Assembly (NCBI RefSeq): GCF_019186805.1
Contig: NZ_CP066783.1
Coordinates: 124,001-188,000 of the forward strand
DNA from: Comamonas fluminis
GTDB lineage: Bacteria > Pseudomonadota > Gammaproteobacteria > Burkholderiales > Burkholderiaceae_C
DNA length: 64,000 nucleotides
Reading direction: 5' to 3'
Shown here: piece by piece, positions 19,917-28,308 of the stretch
Layout of the letters: each line of letters opens with the position of its first letter
How positions within the stretch are numbered: the stretch's first letter is position 1
Program-made: the position numbers and the translations under genes
The notes under the pieces: generated by a model
Database searches by the model: none
The model's input: only the letters and a program-made list of their open reading frames with translations
What the model was told of the DNA's origin: nothing

Positions 19917-19919
19917 CTC

Positions 19920-20855
19920 ATGAACCGTAGCCCAATGTCTCGCAGCTTCAGGTCGGGCATGCCCTTGCTGGCAGCCGCCTTGCTGGCGCTGGCCGGGTGC
20001 TCTCCGTCACAGAACTCAGCCTCGGTGGTGTCGCCTGCAGCGGCACAGGTCAAGCCGCAAAGCCAGGTGGCTGTGGCGCGTGGAAAGATTGATGTGGAAG
20101 GCGGCCTGCTGGAGCTCACATCTGCGGCGGCAGGCGTGGTTCAGCAACTGCTGGTCAAGGAAGGTCAGCAACTGCAAAAAGGCCAGCTGGTATTGCGTCT
20201 GGCAGATGATGCAGCGCGTGCGGATGTGTCCGTAGCAGAGTCGGAGTGGCAGCTGGCACAGGCCAAGCTCAAGGCTCGCCAGGAGCGCCTGCCCGCACTC
20301 AAGACCACGCTGACGCGCTGGCAGTCGGCTGCCAGACAAGGCGCTGCCGACCAGCAGAACGTGGATGAAGCCCTGCAGGCCCTGCGCGATGCGCAGGCGG
20401 AGGCCGATATTGCGGGCGCGGAAGTCAATGTGGCCAAGCGCAAGCTGGAACAGCTGCGCGCCTTGCAGCAGCGCCATGAGTTGCATGTCCCAGAGGCTGC
20501 CACCGTGGTGCGTCTGCAGGCTCAGGCAGGCAGCATGCTGCAAAGCGGTAGCAGCGTTGCGGTGCTGCTGCCCCAGCGCCCGCTGATTGTGCGTGCAGAG
20601 GTCAATGAAAGCTTTGTGAGCGCGATTCGCGAAGGCATGAAGGCTCAGGTTTCTGTGGACGGAGATGTCGCGGCGGGCAAGCAGGATCTGCCATCGGCCA
20701 CGGTGCTGCGCGTCAGCCCCGTTTATGGAACCGCCCGTTTGCAGGACGACACACAACGGGGTCCGGTACGAATTGTCGAAGCGGTGCTGGCGTTTGACCA
20801 GCCACCCGTCAATGCCAAGGTTGGCCAGAACGTGAGGGTCAGTTTCCATGAATAA
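19920..20855 (+). CDS. Periplasmic adaptor lipoprotein (HlyD family)
   Basis: 311 residues. The signal ends in lipobox LAGC (about residue 27). Then comes a lipoyl-like segment, a helical hairpin rich in Gln and Ala (about 100-190: ESEWQLAQAKLKARQE and LEQLRALQQRHEL), the second lipoyl half and a beta-barrel domain. It bridges the inner-membrane permease to the outer-membrane channel. Four genes in a row thus encode a complete tripartite ABC exporter. Its end overlaps the next gene by eight bases, which ties the exporter to the enzymes downstream. Confidence 0.9.
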   Translation: MNRSPMSRSFRSGMPLLAAALLALAGCSPSQNSASVVSPAAAQVKPQSQVAVARGKIDVEGGLLELTSAAAGVVQQLLVKEGQQLQKGQLVLRLADDAARADVSVAESEWQLAQAKLKARQERLPALKTTLTRWQSAARQGAADQQNVDEALQALRDAQAEADIAGAEVNVAKRKLEQLRALQQRHELHVPEAATVVRLQAQAGSMLQSGSSVAVLLPQRPLIVRAEVNESFVSAIREGMKAQVSVDGDVAAGKQDLPSATVLRVSPVYGTARLQDDTQRGPVRIVEAVLAFDQPPVNAKVGQNVRVSFHE

Positions 20856-21561
20856 ACGTATTCAAATTTTCCCTTCCTCGACGGGGCAATCCTCTACGGG
20901 CTGGATGGTGCAAAGCGACTTCGATGGCACCATCAGCCTGCTGGATGTGACGGACACCCTGCTCAACCGCTTTGGCAAGCCCGGCTGGCAAGAGCTGGAA
21001 GACGCCTGGGAGCGCGGCGAGATTGGCTCGCGTGAATGCATGAAGGGTCAGGTCGCGCTGCTGGATATGAGCGAGGCTGAGCTGCAGCAGCACCTGGACA
21101 CCATCGAGATTGATGCGCACTTTGCAGGGTTCGTGGCCGAGGCCAAGGCGCACGGCGTCAAGGTGCAGGTGGTCAGCGATGGCATTGACTACGCCATTCG
21201 CCATGTGCTGGCACGCCACGGTATGGCGGATCTGGAGGTCATTGCCAACCATCTGGTGCAGACGGGCGAGCGCAGCTGGCGTCTGGATTCCCCATGGGCC
21301 AGCAACCACTGCACACGCGCCAGCGGCAACTGCAAGTGCGAGCGACTGGCCGAGCAGCAGGCCGTGCACGGTCGCGTGCTTTACATCGGTGACAGCACTT
21401 CGGATTTCTGCGTGTCTGGCAAGGCCGATTTTGTGCTGGCCAAGTACAAGCTCATTGTCTATTGCGAAAGCCGTGGCATTGCGCACGCCCGTTTTGAGCA
21501 TTTCGGGCAAGCTACGCAACTGCTGGAACAAGTGCTGCTGGGCATGGAGCTGACAGCATGA
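20848..21561 (+). CDS. HAD-IB phosphatase, MtnX-like
   Basis: 237 residues. The HAD nucleophile motif is SDFDGTIS (Asp24, Asp26), the second motif is VVSDG and the last acidic motif is YIGDSTSDF. The family (MtnX-like, close to phosphoserine phosphatase) removes phosphate from small metabolites. A Cys cluster, CTRASGNCKCE, sits where related proteins also have cysteines. No methionine-salvage genes are near, so the MtnX reaction is not implied. Start and stop overlap both neighbours (8 and 4 bases), which indicates coupled translation inside the operon. Confidence 0.82.
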   Translation: MNKRIQIFPSSTGQSSTGWMVQSDFDGTISLLDVTDTLLNRFGKPGWQELEDAWERGEIGSRECMKGQVALLDMSEAELQQHLDTIEIDAHFAGFVAEAKAHGVKVQVVSDGIDYAIRHVLARHGMADLEVIANHLVQTGERSWRLDSPWASNHCTRASGNCKCERLAEQQAVHGRVLYIGDSTSDFCVSGKADFVLAKYKLIVYCESRGIAHARFEHFGQATQLLEQVLLGMELTA

Positions 21562-22469
21562 ATGTGGCTGACGGCTATGCACAACTGCAGCAGCAAAGCC
21601 TGCAGCAGCTGTGCCTCACGCCCCACGAATTCGTCATGGCTGGCGAAGGAGAGAACGCGCGCACTGGCATCTTGCTCATCCATGGGCTGACCGGCACCCC
21701 GGCAGAGATGCGCCTGCTGGGCAAGGGGCTGAACAAGCAGGGCTTTACCGTGTACGGTGTGCAACTGGCCGGTCACTGCGGCAGCATGGAAGACTTGGTC
21801 GCCGCCCGCTGGACGGACTGGATTGCCAGCGTTGAATCTGGCCTGCAGCGCTTTGCAGAGCATGTGGACCAGGTGGTGGTGGGCGGCCTGTCCATGGGCG
21901 CACTGCTGTCGCTGGCTGTTGCCGAGCGACACCCCGGCAAAGTCGCAGGTGTCTGCGCACTCTCAACCACCTTCCGTTATGACGGCTGGAGCATTCCCGC
22001 CTATACCAAGCTGGCGTTCCTGCTGCCGCTGTTTCGCCTGCTGGGCATTGGCCGGAGCAGTGTCTTCATGGAAGCGCCGCCCTACGGGATCAAGGACGAG
22101 GCCCTGCGCGCCCGCGTGGTGGAGCAGATGAACAGCGGCGACAGCTCTGCTGCAGGCCTGCCGGGCAACCCCTGGTGGAGCGTGATTGAGCTACGCGCCT
22201 TGTCGGCAGATGTGCAGGCCAATCTGCACAAGCTGCGCGCTCCCTGCCTGGTCATTCACGCCAAGGAAGACGATATTTCTTCGGTCAGCAATGCCCACGA
22301 TATTGAGCGCGGCGCGACGAATGCAAAGGTGGAACTGGTGCTGCTGGACAACTGCTATCACATGGTCACCATCGACCGTGAGCGCCGCACCGTGATTGCC
22401 CGAATGAATGATTTTGTTGCGCGCATTGCCAGCTCGGCCGCGAAGACCCGAGGTATGAATGGGCAGTGA
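21558..22469 (+). CDS. Alpha/beta hydrolase (carboxylesterase-like)
   Basis: 303 residues, no signal peptide. Oxyanion region LLIHGLTGTPAE and nucleophile elbow GGLSMGA (Ser112) are followed by an acid in HAKEDDISS and His in NCYHMVTIDRE, a complete catalytic triad as in monoglyceride lipase or Est30-type carboxylesterases. The substrate may be a lipid or acyl ester. It overlaps the genes on both sides (4 and 11 bases) in the exporter operon, so it probably works on the same compound. Confidence 0.85.
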   Translation: MNVADGYAQLQQQSLQQLCLTPHEFVMAGEGENARTGILLIHGLTGTPAEMRLLGKGLNKQGFTVYGVQLAGHCGSMEDLVAARWTDWIASVESGLQRFAEHVDQVVVGGLSMGALLSLAVAERHPGKVAGVCALSTTFRYDGWSIPAYTKLAFLLPLFRLLGIGRSSVFMEAPPYGIKDEALRARVVEQMNSGDSSAAGLPGNPWWSVIELRALSADVQANLHKLRAPCLVIHAKEDDISSVSNAHDIERGATNAKVELVLLDNCYHMVTIDRERRTVIARMNDFVARIASSAAKTRGMNGQ

Positions 22470-22827
22470 TCTTTCGCCCCTGGTGGTGACACTGTGGGTG
22501 CTCAATGTGCTGGTGGACAGCGGGGGACAATTGGCCTTCAAGGCCGCAGCCAGCGAACCCGGTGAACGCGATGGCATGGAGCGCTGGCGCTTCATGCTGG
22601 CACGTCCCTGGCTGTGGATAGGCATTGCCTGCTATGTGGCAGAGTTCCTCGTCTGGCTGGCCTTTTTGTCGCTGGTGCCCTTGTCGGATGGGGTGCTGCT
22701 GGGCTCCATCAACATCGTGGCCATCATGATTCTGGGGCGCGTGCTGTTTCGCGAGAAACTCGCACCCATGCGCGTGGTTGGGATTGTGCTCGTGTCCATT
22801 GGCGTAGCAGTTGTGGGGCTGCATTGA
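22459..22827 (+). CDS. Four-helix EamA/SMR-like membrane protein, first subunit
   Basis: 122 residues with four hydrophobic segments, the size of a small multidrug resistance or ArnE-type subunit. It keeps the DSGGQLAFKAAA pattern in helix 1 and SINIVAIMILGRVLFREKL near helices 3-4, as in the EamA half-repeat. A second protein of the same kind follows after one base, so the two probably pair like ArnE/ArnF, which flip a lipid-linked sugar across the inner membrane. The actual cargo is unknown. Confidence 0.8.
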   Translation: MGSDLSPLVVTLWVLNVLVDSGGQLAFKAAASEPGERDGMERWRFMLARPWLWIGIACYVAEFLVWLAFLSLVPLSDGVLLGSINIVAIMILGRVLFREKLAPMRVVGIVLVSIGVAVVGLH

Positions 22828-22828
22828 A

Positions 22829-23215
22829 ATGAAGCGCTTCTACATCATTGGCTTTCTGGTGCTCATGGCATTTGACACGCTGGCCCAGCTGAGCTTCAAG
22901 CAGGCAGGCGATGCGGCATTGCCGCTGGAGCTGTCTGTGGACTGGCTGGTGCGCGTATTCAGCCAGCCCTGGATCTATGGCGCTTTCGTCGGCTATATCG
23001 GTGCATTTTTTACCTGGATGAGCTTGCTCAAGCACGCGCCCATCGGCCCTGCGTTTGCGGCATCACACCTGGAGATCATCAGCGTGCTGGGCATGTCCTA
23101 CTGGCTGTTCAATGAGCCCATTGGCTGGCCGCAGATCATTGGCTGCTGCTTTATCGTGGCCGGCATCATGTGCCTGGCGGTCAGCGAAAAGCAGGAGCTG
23201 GAACCCGCGCACTGA
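22829..23215 (+). CDS. Four-helix EamA/SMR-like membrane protein, second subunit
   Basis: 128 residues, four hydrophobic segments, with DTLAQLSFKQAG in helix 1 and HLEIISVLGMSYWLFNEPIG in helices 3-4, parallel to its upstream partner. The ATG at 22829 immediately follows the upstream stop (TGAAATG); the longer frame from 22811 would overlap it. Two adjacent half-transporters in one operon suggest a heterodimer. One base separates it from the aminotransferase gene. Confidence 0.8.
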   Translation: MKRFYIIGFLVLMAFDTLAQLSFKQAGDAALPLELSVDWLVRVFSQPWIYGAFVGYIGAFFTWMSLLKHAPIGPAFAASHLEIISVLGMSYWLFNEPIGWPQIIGCCFIVAGIMCLAVSEKQELEPAH

Positions 23216-23216
23216 G

Positions 23217-24440
23217 ATGCGCAACAAAATGGGTGAAACCACGGTTCCGCCAACCGCGGGCCTGCCGCTGACATGGAGCGACCTGCTGCCTTGGGGTGCG
23301 GGAGATTTTTCGCAGCAGCTGTCTGCATGGCTGGGCGTGCCGCAGGTGCAGCTGGAATGCTCTGGTACCTCGGCACTGATGGTGGCGCTGCGTGCGCTGC
23401 GCACGCTCAAGCCCGGGCGCAGCGAAGTCATTGCCCCTGCCTATACCTGCCCGCTGGTGGCCCTGGCCATTGCGCAATGTGGGCTGCACCTGCGCCTGTG
23501 TGATCTGCGCGCAGATGCGCTGGATATGGACTCTGCGCGCTTGCAGCAGCTGTGCAGCGACAAAACCCTGGCCGTGCTGCCCACGCATTTGTGCGGGCGA
23601 GTGGCGGATGTGGATGCCGCCCTGCAATGCGCACGAGCTGTGGGCGCCTATGTGATTGAGGATGCGGCGCAGGCACTGGGTGCACGCAGCAATGGCAGCA
23701 CGGTGGGCATGCAAGGCGATGTGGGATTTTTCAGCCTGGCTGTCGGTAAAGGCTTGAGCACTTTTGAAGGTGGCGTGCTGCTGGCGCGAGACGCAGAAAT
23801 TCGCGCCGCATTGCAGGCGCAAGGCCAGCGCACAAAATTCAGCTGGTGGTGGGAGCTGCGGCGCTCCGTGGAATTGCTGGGTTACGCAGCGCTGTATCGC
23901 CCATCAGGTTTGGGCGTGGCCTATGGCAAACCACTGGCTGCATCACTGGCGCGCGGCGACTGGGTGGAAGCCGCTGGTGATGACTTTGACGACATGATTC
24001 CGCAGCACCGCCTGGGCCGCTGGCGGCAGACCGTGGGCGCCCGTGCCTTGCAGCGGCTGGCCGCATTTCAGCAGCAGACGGCGGATCAGGCCCGCAATCG
24101 CATAGCGCAGCTGAAGGCTTGCGGCTTTGAGGTGGTGGAAGATGCAGTGCCCCACGCGCAAGGTGTATGGCCGGTGCTGCTGCTGCGCTTGCCCAGCCCG
24201 CAGAGCCGGGATGCAATGCTGCAGGCCCACTGGGGGGATGGCAGTGGCCTGTCTCTGCCCTTTGTGCATGTGCTGCCCGACTATGGCCGCTATGACCATG
24301 TGCTGGCCGCCGCGCGCCAGGACGATGTGACGCAGGCGCGTGACTGGGCGCAGCGCCTGCTGGCCATCAGCAACAGCCCATGGCTGGATGATGCAAGGTT
24401 TGCGCGCTTGCTCGGCGATCTGCAGCAGGTGGTGGCTTAA
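23217..24440 (+). CDS. DegT/DnrJ/EryC1/StrS-type aminotransferase
   Basis: 407 residues. SGTSALMVALRAL binds the PLP phosphate, EDAAQALGA holds the ring aspartate (Asp149), and FFSLAVGKGLSTFEGG holds the Schiff-base lysine (Lys178). The family aminates keto groups, mostly on nucleotide sugars, but members also act on other scaffolds; the region after 190 (WWWELRRSVELLGYAALYRP) is unusual and partly hydrophobic, so a lipid-like or membrane-near substrate is possible. No sugar-nucleotide genes are nearby. The ATG at 23217 follows the upstream stop directly (TGAGATG). It is the last gene of the nine-gene operon. Confidence 0.82.
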   Translation: MRNKMGETTVPPTAGLPLTWSDLLPWGAGDFSQQLSAWLGVPQVQLECSGTSALMVALRALRTLKPGRSEVIAPAYTCPLVALAIAQCGLHLRLCDLRADALDMDSARLQQLCSDKTLAVLPTHLCGRVADVDAALQCARAVGAYVIEDAAQALGARSNGSTVGMQGDVGFFSLAVGKGLSTFEGGVLLARDAEIRAALQAQGQRTKFSWWWELRRSVELLGYAALYRPSGLGVAYGKPLAASLARGDWVEAAGDDFDDMIPQHRLGRWRQTVGARALQRLAAFQQQTADQARNRIAQLKACGFEVVEDAVPHAQGVWPVLLLRLPSPQSRDAMLQAHWGDGSGLSLPFVHVLPDYGRYDHVLAAARQDDVTQARDWAQRLLAISNSPWLDDARFARLLGDLQQVVA

Positions 24441-24449
24441 GTTTGCCGC

Positions 24450-25250
24450 TCAGTCTGATTGGAGCTTGTCCAGGCGCAGTCGCTCGCGGTCATCGCTGAG
24501 TGCACGAGCAGCCAAGAATACGCTGCCCACTGAGGCGAGCACGCCAGCGCCGGTCAAGAGAAAGAGCAGCAGAATCTGGTATTTGGCGGCCTCCAGTGGG
24601 TCCATGCCGCCCAGAATTTGTCCTGTCATGATGCCGGGCAGCGTAATCAAGCCTGCTGCAGACATCTGGTTGATGATGGGCACCAGCCCCCGGCGAATGG
24701 CGGCACGCACATGCTGCGCCAGGGCTTCGCGCATGGGTATGCCCAGAGCCAGCTGTGCCTCTATCGATGCGCGTGCTGACTGAACCCCGTCAAAAAAACT
24801 GTCCAGCCCCAGACTGGCGGAGTTGAGCACCGCCCCCAGCACAATGCCCGTGAGGGGAATGGCGTAGCGTGCGTCGTACCAGGGCTCGGGGCGCACGGCG
24901 GTCATCAGGGCCAGCACCACGGTGGCAATGCTGGATGCCGCAACCACCAGCGCTGCGATGGGATAGTTGCCGCCACGCCTAAGGTGTTTGTGTGGTCGCA
25001 CGGCCACCTCTCGCGCTGCTGCCGCAATCATGAAAACGACGACCAGCACTGTCATGCCTGCCGATGCGGACTGAAATACCCAGCGCAGCACCCAGCCCAC
25101 CAGCAGCAACTGAATGACCATGCGCACAGCGGCGATCAGCACCTGGCGCTGTATCTGAATTTTCAGGGCCCAGGATGCGGCTGAGCTGGCCAGCACCAGC
25201 AGGGCGGCAATCATCAGGTCGGTGAACTGCAGATGAATTGTGGGGCTCAT
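24450..25250 (-). CDS. fetB: Iron-export-type ABC permease FetB
   Basis: 266 residues with about six membrane helices and the UPF0014/FetB signature segments LLLVGWVLRWVF and LPGIMTGQILGGMDP. FetAB was described in E. coli as an exporter that lowers cytoplasmic iron during oxidative stress. It overlaps the ATPase gene upstream by four bases. The gene converges on the nine-gene operon with nine bases between stops, so the two operons terminate in a very short gap. Confidence 0.88.
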   Translation of the reverse strand: MSPTIHLQFTDLMIAALLVLASSAASWALKIQIQRQVLIAAVRMVIQLLLVGWVLRWVFQSASAGMTVLVVVFMIAAAAREVAVRPHKHLRRGGNYPIAALVVAASSIATVVLALMTAVRPEPWYDARYAIPLTGIVLGAVLNSASLGLDSFFDGVQSARASIEAQLALGIPMREALAQHVRAAIRRGLVPIINQMSAAGLITLPGIMTGQILGGMDPLEAAKYQILLLFLLTGAGVLASVGSVFLAARALSDDRERLRLDKLQSD

Positions 25251-25918
25251 GGCTGCACCTCGCTGCAGGCCGTGTTGTCATGCAGCTGACCATCCTGCAG
25301 CCACAGGCAGGGCCAGCCTTGCTGCCTGCCCATGCGCTGTGCCTGGGCACGCGAGTGGGTGACCCAGATCATGCCCATGCCGCTGCTGCGTTGTTCTTCC
25401 AGCAGCTCTTCCACCGCTTGAACGGATTCTTCATCCAGTGCCGCAGTGGGTTCATCCAGCAGCAGAACTTTGGGGCGGCGCAGCAAGGCCCGCAGCAAGG
25501 CAAGGCGTTGGCGCTCACCTGTGGAAAGCTGCGGCACTGGCGTCTGCAAGGCCTGCGCGCGCAGACACAGTCGCCGCGCCAGTGCGGGCAGTTGCTGCCA
25601 GGCTGCTGCGTCGAAGTGCGCAGCAAGATCCTGGCTCCACCAGGCGGGTTCTGCTGCCAGATACATGACCTGAGAGCGCCACTGGGGGCCTGTGAAACTG
25701 TGGCGTGGCTGGCCCTGCAGCCAGACCTCGCCAAGGCCGGGGTCCAGATCGGCAATCAGGCGCAGCAAGACAGATTTGCCCGCCCCCGATGCGCCCATGA
25801 GCATGATGCGCTCGCCCGCAGCCAATTGAAGATCAAATGGGCCGCAGTGCGGTCGATCCGGCAGACTTTGCAGCTGCTGCAGGCGCAGCAGTGGGGCTTG
25901 TTGCGGGGTGGAAGGCAT
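25247..25918 (-). CDS. fetA: Iron-export-type ABC ATPase FetA
   Basis: 223 residues. Walker A GASGAGKS, signature LSTGERQRLALLRALL (with T in place of the usual G), Walker B VLLLDEPTAALDEES and H-loop WVTHS. Short for an ABC ATPase but typical for FetA/YbbL. It pairs with the FetB permease encoded directly downstream (4-base overlap). Confidence 0.88.
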   Translation of the reverse strand: MPSTPQQAPLLRLQQLQSLPDRPHCGPFDLQLAAGERIMLMGASGAGKSVLLRLIADLDPGLGEVWLQGQPRHSFTGPQWRSQVMYLAAEPAWWSQDLAAHFDAAAWQQLPALARRLCLRAQALQTPVPQLSTGERQRLALLRALLRRPKVLLLDEPTAALDEESVQAVEELLEEQRSSGMGMIWVTHSRAQAQRMGRQQGWPCLWLQDGQLHDNTACSEVQP

Positions 25919-26035
25919 GATTGGGCCAGTGTAGTGCGCTGCGGTTGAAAGCCCTGGGTGCTACCAAAAACATGAGCGCTTCGCGCTTGTATTGCGATGA
26001 GATACGAATGCCTGACAGGATGAAGCCCATGTACA

Positions 26036-27349
26036 TCAAGCGCTGATTGCTTCATTTTTTGAAGCGGTATCCATCATTGGGCTGGATGGGCGCCAAGCAG
26101 ATTCACGATGCTTGAGAGTGGCTTCGCGCTCGGCGATGTAATTGCGCGTCAGCGGAACCGCTTCTTGTCTGCGTGCCAGTTGTACCTGAAAGATGGCAAT
26201 GTCCTGATAGCGAAAAGCGGTCTCCGACATCGACAGATAGAACTCCCACATGCGGCAAAAGCGCTCGTCATACAGAGTGGCGGCTTCGGCGCGGCGAGCC
26301 ATGAAGCGCTCGCGCCACAGGCGCAGGGTCTGGGCGTAATGCAGGCGCAGCACCTCGATATCGCAGATCACCAGACCCGAGCGTTCAATCGCCGGGGTGA
26401 ACTCCGACATCGACGGAATATGCCCACCGGGAAAGATATAGCGCTCAATCCATGGGTTGTTGAAATCGGGCACATCGCTGTTGCCGATGAAGTGCAGCAG
26501 CATCACGCCATCGTCGCTGAGCAGCTCATGGCATTGCTTGAAAAAGGCATCGTGAAACTGCGTACCCACATGCTCGAACATGCCGACAGAGACGATGCGA
26601 TCAAACGGTCCGTGTGTTTCGCGCTTGATGTCACGATAGTCTTGCAGCCGGTATTCCAGTTGGTCCTTGCAGGGGGAAGTCGAAGCACGCTGCTGTGCAC
26701 CCGCCAGTTGCTCTGTAGATAGCGTGACACCGGTCACATGACCAGCCCCGGCCACCTCGGCCAGATAGCGCGACAGCCCGCCCCAGCCGCAACCGATGTC
26801 GAGGACCCTTTGGCCGGGCTCGACCAAGAGCTTGGCCGCGATATGGCGCTTCTTGGCCAGCTGCGCGGTTTCCAGGTCTTCATCGCCCTGCTCAAAATAG
26901 GCGCAGGAGTATTGGCGCTCACTGTCCAGAAATAGCTGGTACAGCCGGTCATCCAGATCGTAGTGGTGGGCCACATTGGCGCGTGATTTGTTGCGCAGAT
27001 TGTTCTGCAGCAGGGGGCGCAGCTTCATGCGCCAGGCGTCCAGCATCTGCACGGTGGCGCTGACGGGCACATGTTTAGCGCCGCGCAGCACCAGCTCCAG
27101 CACGTCATAGACTGTGCCTTGCTCAACCAGCAGACGCTGCTGCATGAACATCTCGCCGAAGTTCAGGTCGGGGTCGCGCAGCAGCGCAAACACGGCACGC
27201 TTGTCGGTAAAGCGGATGCGAGCCTGAGGCTGGCCACCATCGCCAAACATCAGCGCTTTGCCAGACGGTGCGATGACTTCCAGTTGCCCGGTTCTGACCA
27301 GTGGATCGAAGGCGCGTTTCAGCAAGTTTTCGGTCAACCGGTCCAGCAT
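26036..27349 (-). CDS. cfa: Cyclopropane-fatty-acyl-phospholipid synthase
   Basis: 437 residues. The SAM-binding motif is VLDIGCGWGGLSRYL, followed by DYRD and by MFEHVG and GGHIPS, all standard in CFA synthases. It adds a methylene from SAM to unsaturated fatty acyl chains already in phospholipids. AAGGAG lies five bases before the ATG at 27349, which decides that start over one six codons upstream. It is slightly longer than E. coli Cfa (382) because of the N-terminal domain. Confidence 0.93.
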   Translation of the reverse strand: MLDRLTENLLKRAFDPLVRTGQLEVIAPSGKALMFGDGGQPQARIRFTDKRAVFALLRDPDLNFGEMFMQQRLLVEQGTVYDVLELVLRGAKHVPVSATVQMLDAWRMKLRPLLQNNLRNKSRANVAHHYDLDDRLYQLFLDSERQYSCAYFEQGDEDLETAQLAKKRHIAAKLLVEPGQRVLDIGCGWGGLSRYLAEVAGAGHVTGVTLSTEQLAGAQQRASTSPCKDQLEYRLQDYRDIKRETHGPFDRIVSVGMFEHVGTQFHDAFFKQCHELLSDDGVMLLHFIGNSDVPDFNNPWIERYIFPGGHIPSMSEFTPAIERSGLVICDIEVLRLHYAQTLRLWRERFMARRAEAATLYDERFCRMWEFYLSMSETAFRYQDIAIFQVQLARRQEAVPLTRNYIAEREATLKHRESAWRPSSPMMDTASKNEAISA

Positions 27350-27396
27350 GTCAGCTCCTTGAAGCAAGGTGTTGATGAGGTGCTGGTGTACGCGTC

Positions 27397-28308
27397 CTAA
27401 CAGGTGCTGCTGGCTGCAATGTGCTGCACCAGCCGCAGGTTCAGCGCGTGCTGCCCGGCCTGCCAGGCGGTCAGTGTGCTTGCATCAATCGCTGTGTCCT
27501 GACCGTCTCCGGCACTCATCAGGCGCTTCCACCAGGTTGCATAGTGCCATGAGGAAACATCGCCCGTAATGTCGCTTCCGATAATCTGACCGCCCAGTGC
27601 GTCGATGAGCTGCATGGCCTGAGCCGCCTGCATCTGGCCCTGGTCCCAGTTGGTGCGCACAACCTCGGGTGCGAACACATCTTTGTCAATGCTCAGATAG
27701 GTGTCTTGAGGCCAGTCGCGCAGATGCTGGGCCAGCGTCTGAACCAGCTCTTCGAGCGTGCCAAAGCTGCGAAACGCCTTGCTGCTGCCTATGCGTCTGG
27801 CCCAGCCCGTATCTACACCGCAGCTCCAGTAGGTGAGCTTGCCCGCCAGCAAGGGGCGCAGATAGTTTTCCCAGGAATGCCCGGCACCAATGTCTTGTGA
27901 AGTAATGCCCGCCACATGCACCTGCGACACGGCGGGGTGCATGGCTACACGCCGCACCCAGGAGCCGCAGTGCACCCCCCAGGGAAAGCGCATATTGTCC
28001 GGGTGGTTGTCCAGCACCAGCACGCGCAATGGGTGGTTTGCACTGCGCGCCTGTTGCGTGATGCAGCGCTCTATCAGCGGCCAGCTCAGGTGGTGAAAAT
28101 CGCCGCTGCCCATGAGCACGGTACCGTGCTGCGGCGGCAGTTGCTCATGCAATGTCTGGCTGAAACGTTTGAAGTTGCGCAGGCTGCAGCCAAAGCGCAC
28201 CAGCTCCTGCCAGTCAGTCAGCGGCAGGCGCTTTTCCTGTGGCAAGGTGCCGACCGAGCCGTCCACATCCAGAACTATGGGCTGCTGCATCATGCGGGTG
28301 GGCTCCAC
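27397..28308 (-). CDS. Arginase/ureohydrolase-fold protein
   Basis: 303 residues. GSGDFHHLSW, LDNHPDN and SIDKDVFAPE correspond to the GGDHS, DAHxD and SxDxDxxDP metal-binding motifs of arginases and agmatinases, with variations (the first reads GSGDFHH, the second DNHPD). It may hydrolyse a C-N bond in a guanidino or amidino compound, but the substrate is not predictable. It is 47 bases upstream of cfa and its start overlaps the acyltransferase gene by 19 bases, so it forms a unit with that gene and the aminotransferase. Confidence 0.78.
   Translation of the reverse strand: MEPTRMMQQPIVLDVDGSVGTLPQEKRLPLTDWQELVRFGCSLRNFKRFSQTLHEQLPPQHGTVLMGSGDFHHLSWPLIERCITQQARSANHPLRVLVLDNHPDNMRFPWGVHCGSWVRRVAMHPAVSQVHVAGITSQDIGAGHSWENYLRPLLAGKLTYWSCGVDTGWARRIGSSKAFRSFGTLEELVQTLAQHLRDWPQDTYLSIDKDVFAPEVVRTNWDQGQMQAAQAMQLIDALGGQIIGSDITGDVSSWHYATWWKRLMSAGDGQDTAIDASTLTAWQAGQHALNLRLVQHIAASSTC

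Noticed and set aside
20848..21561. Methionine salvage phosphatase MtnX proper
   Set aside because: No other salvage genes are nearby and the gene lies in an exporter operon; only the fold is assigned.
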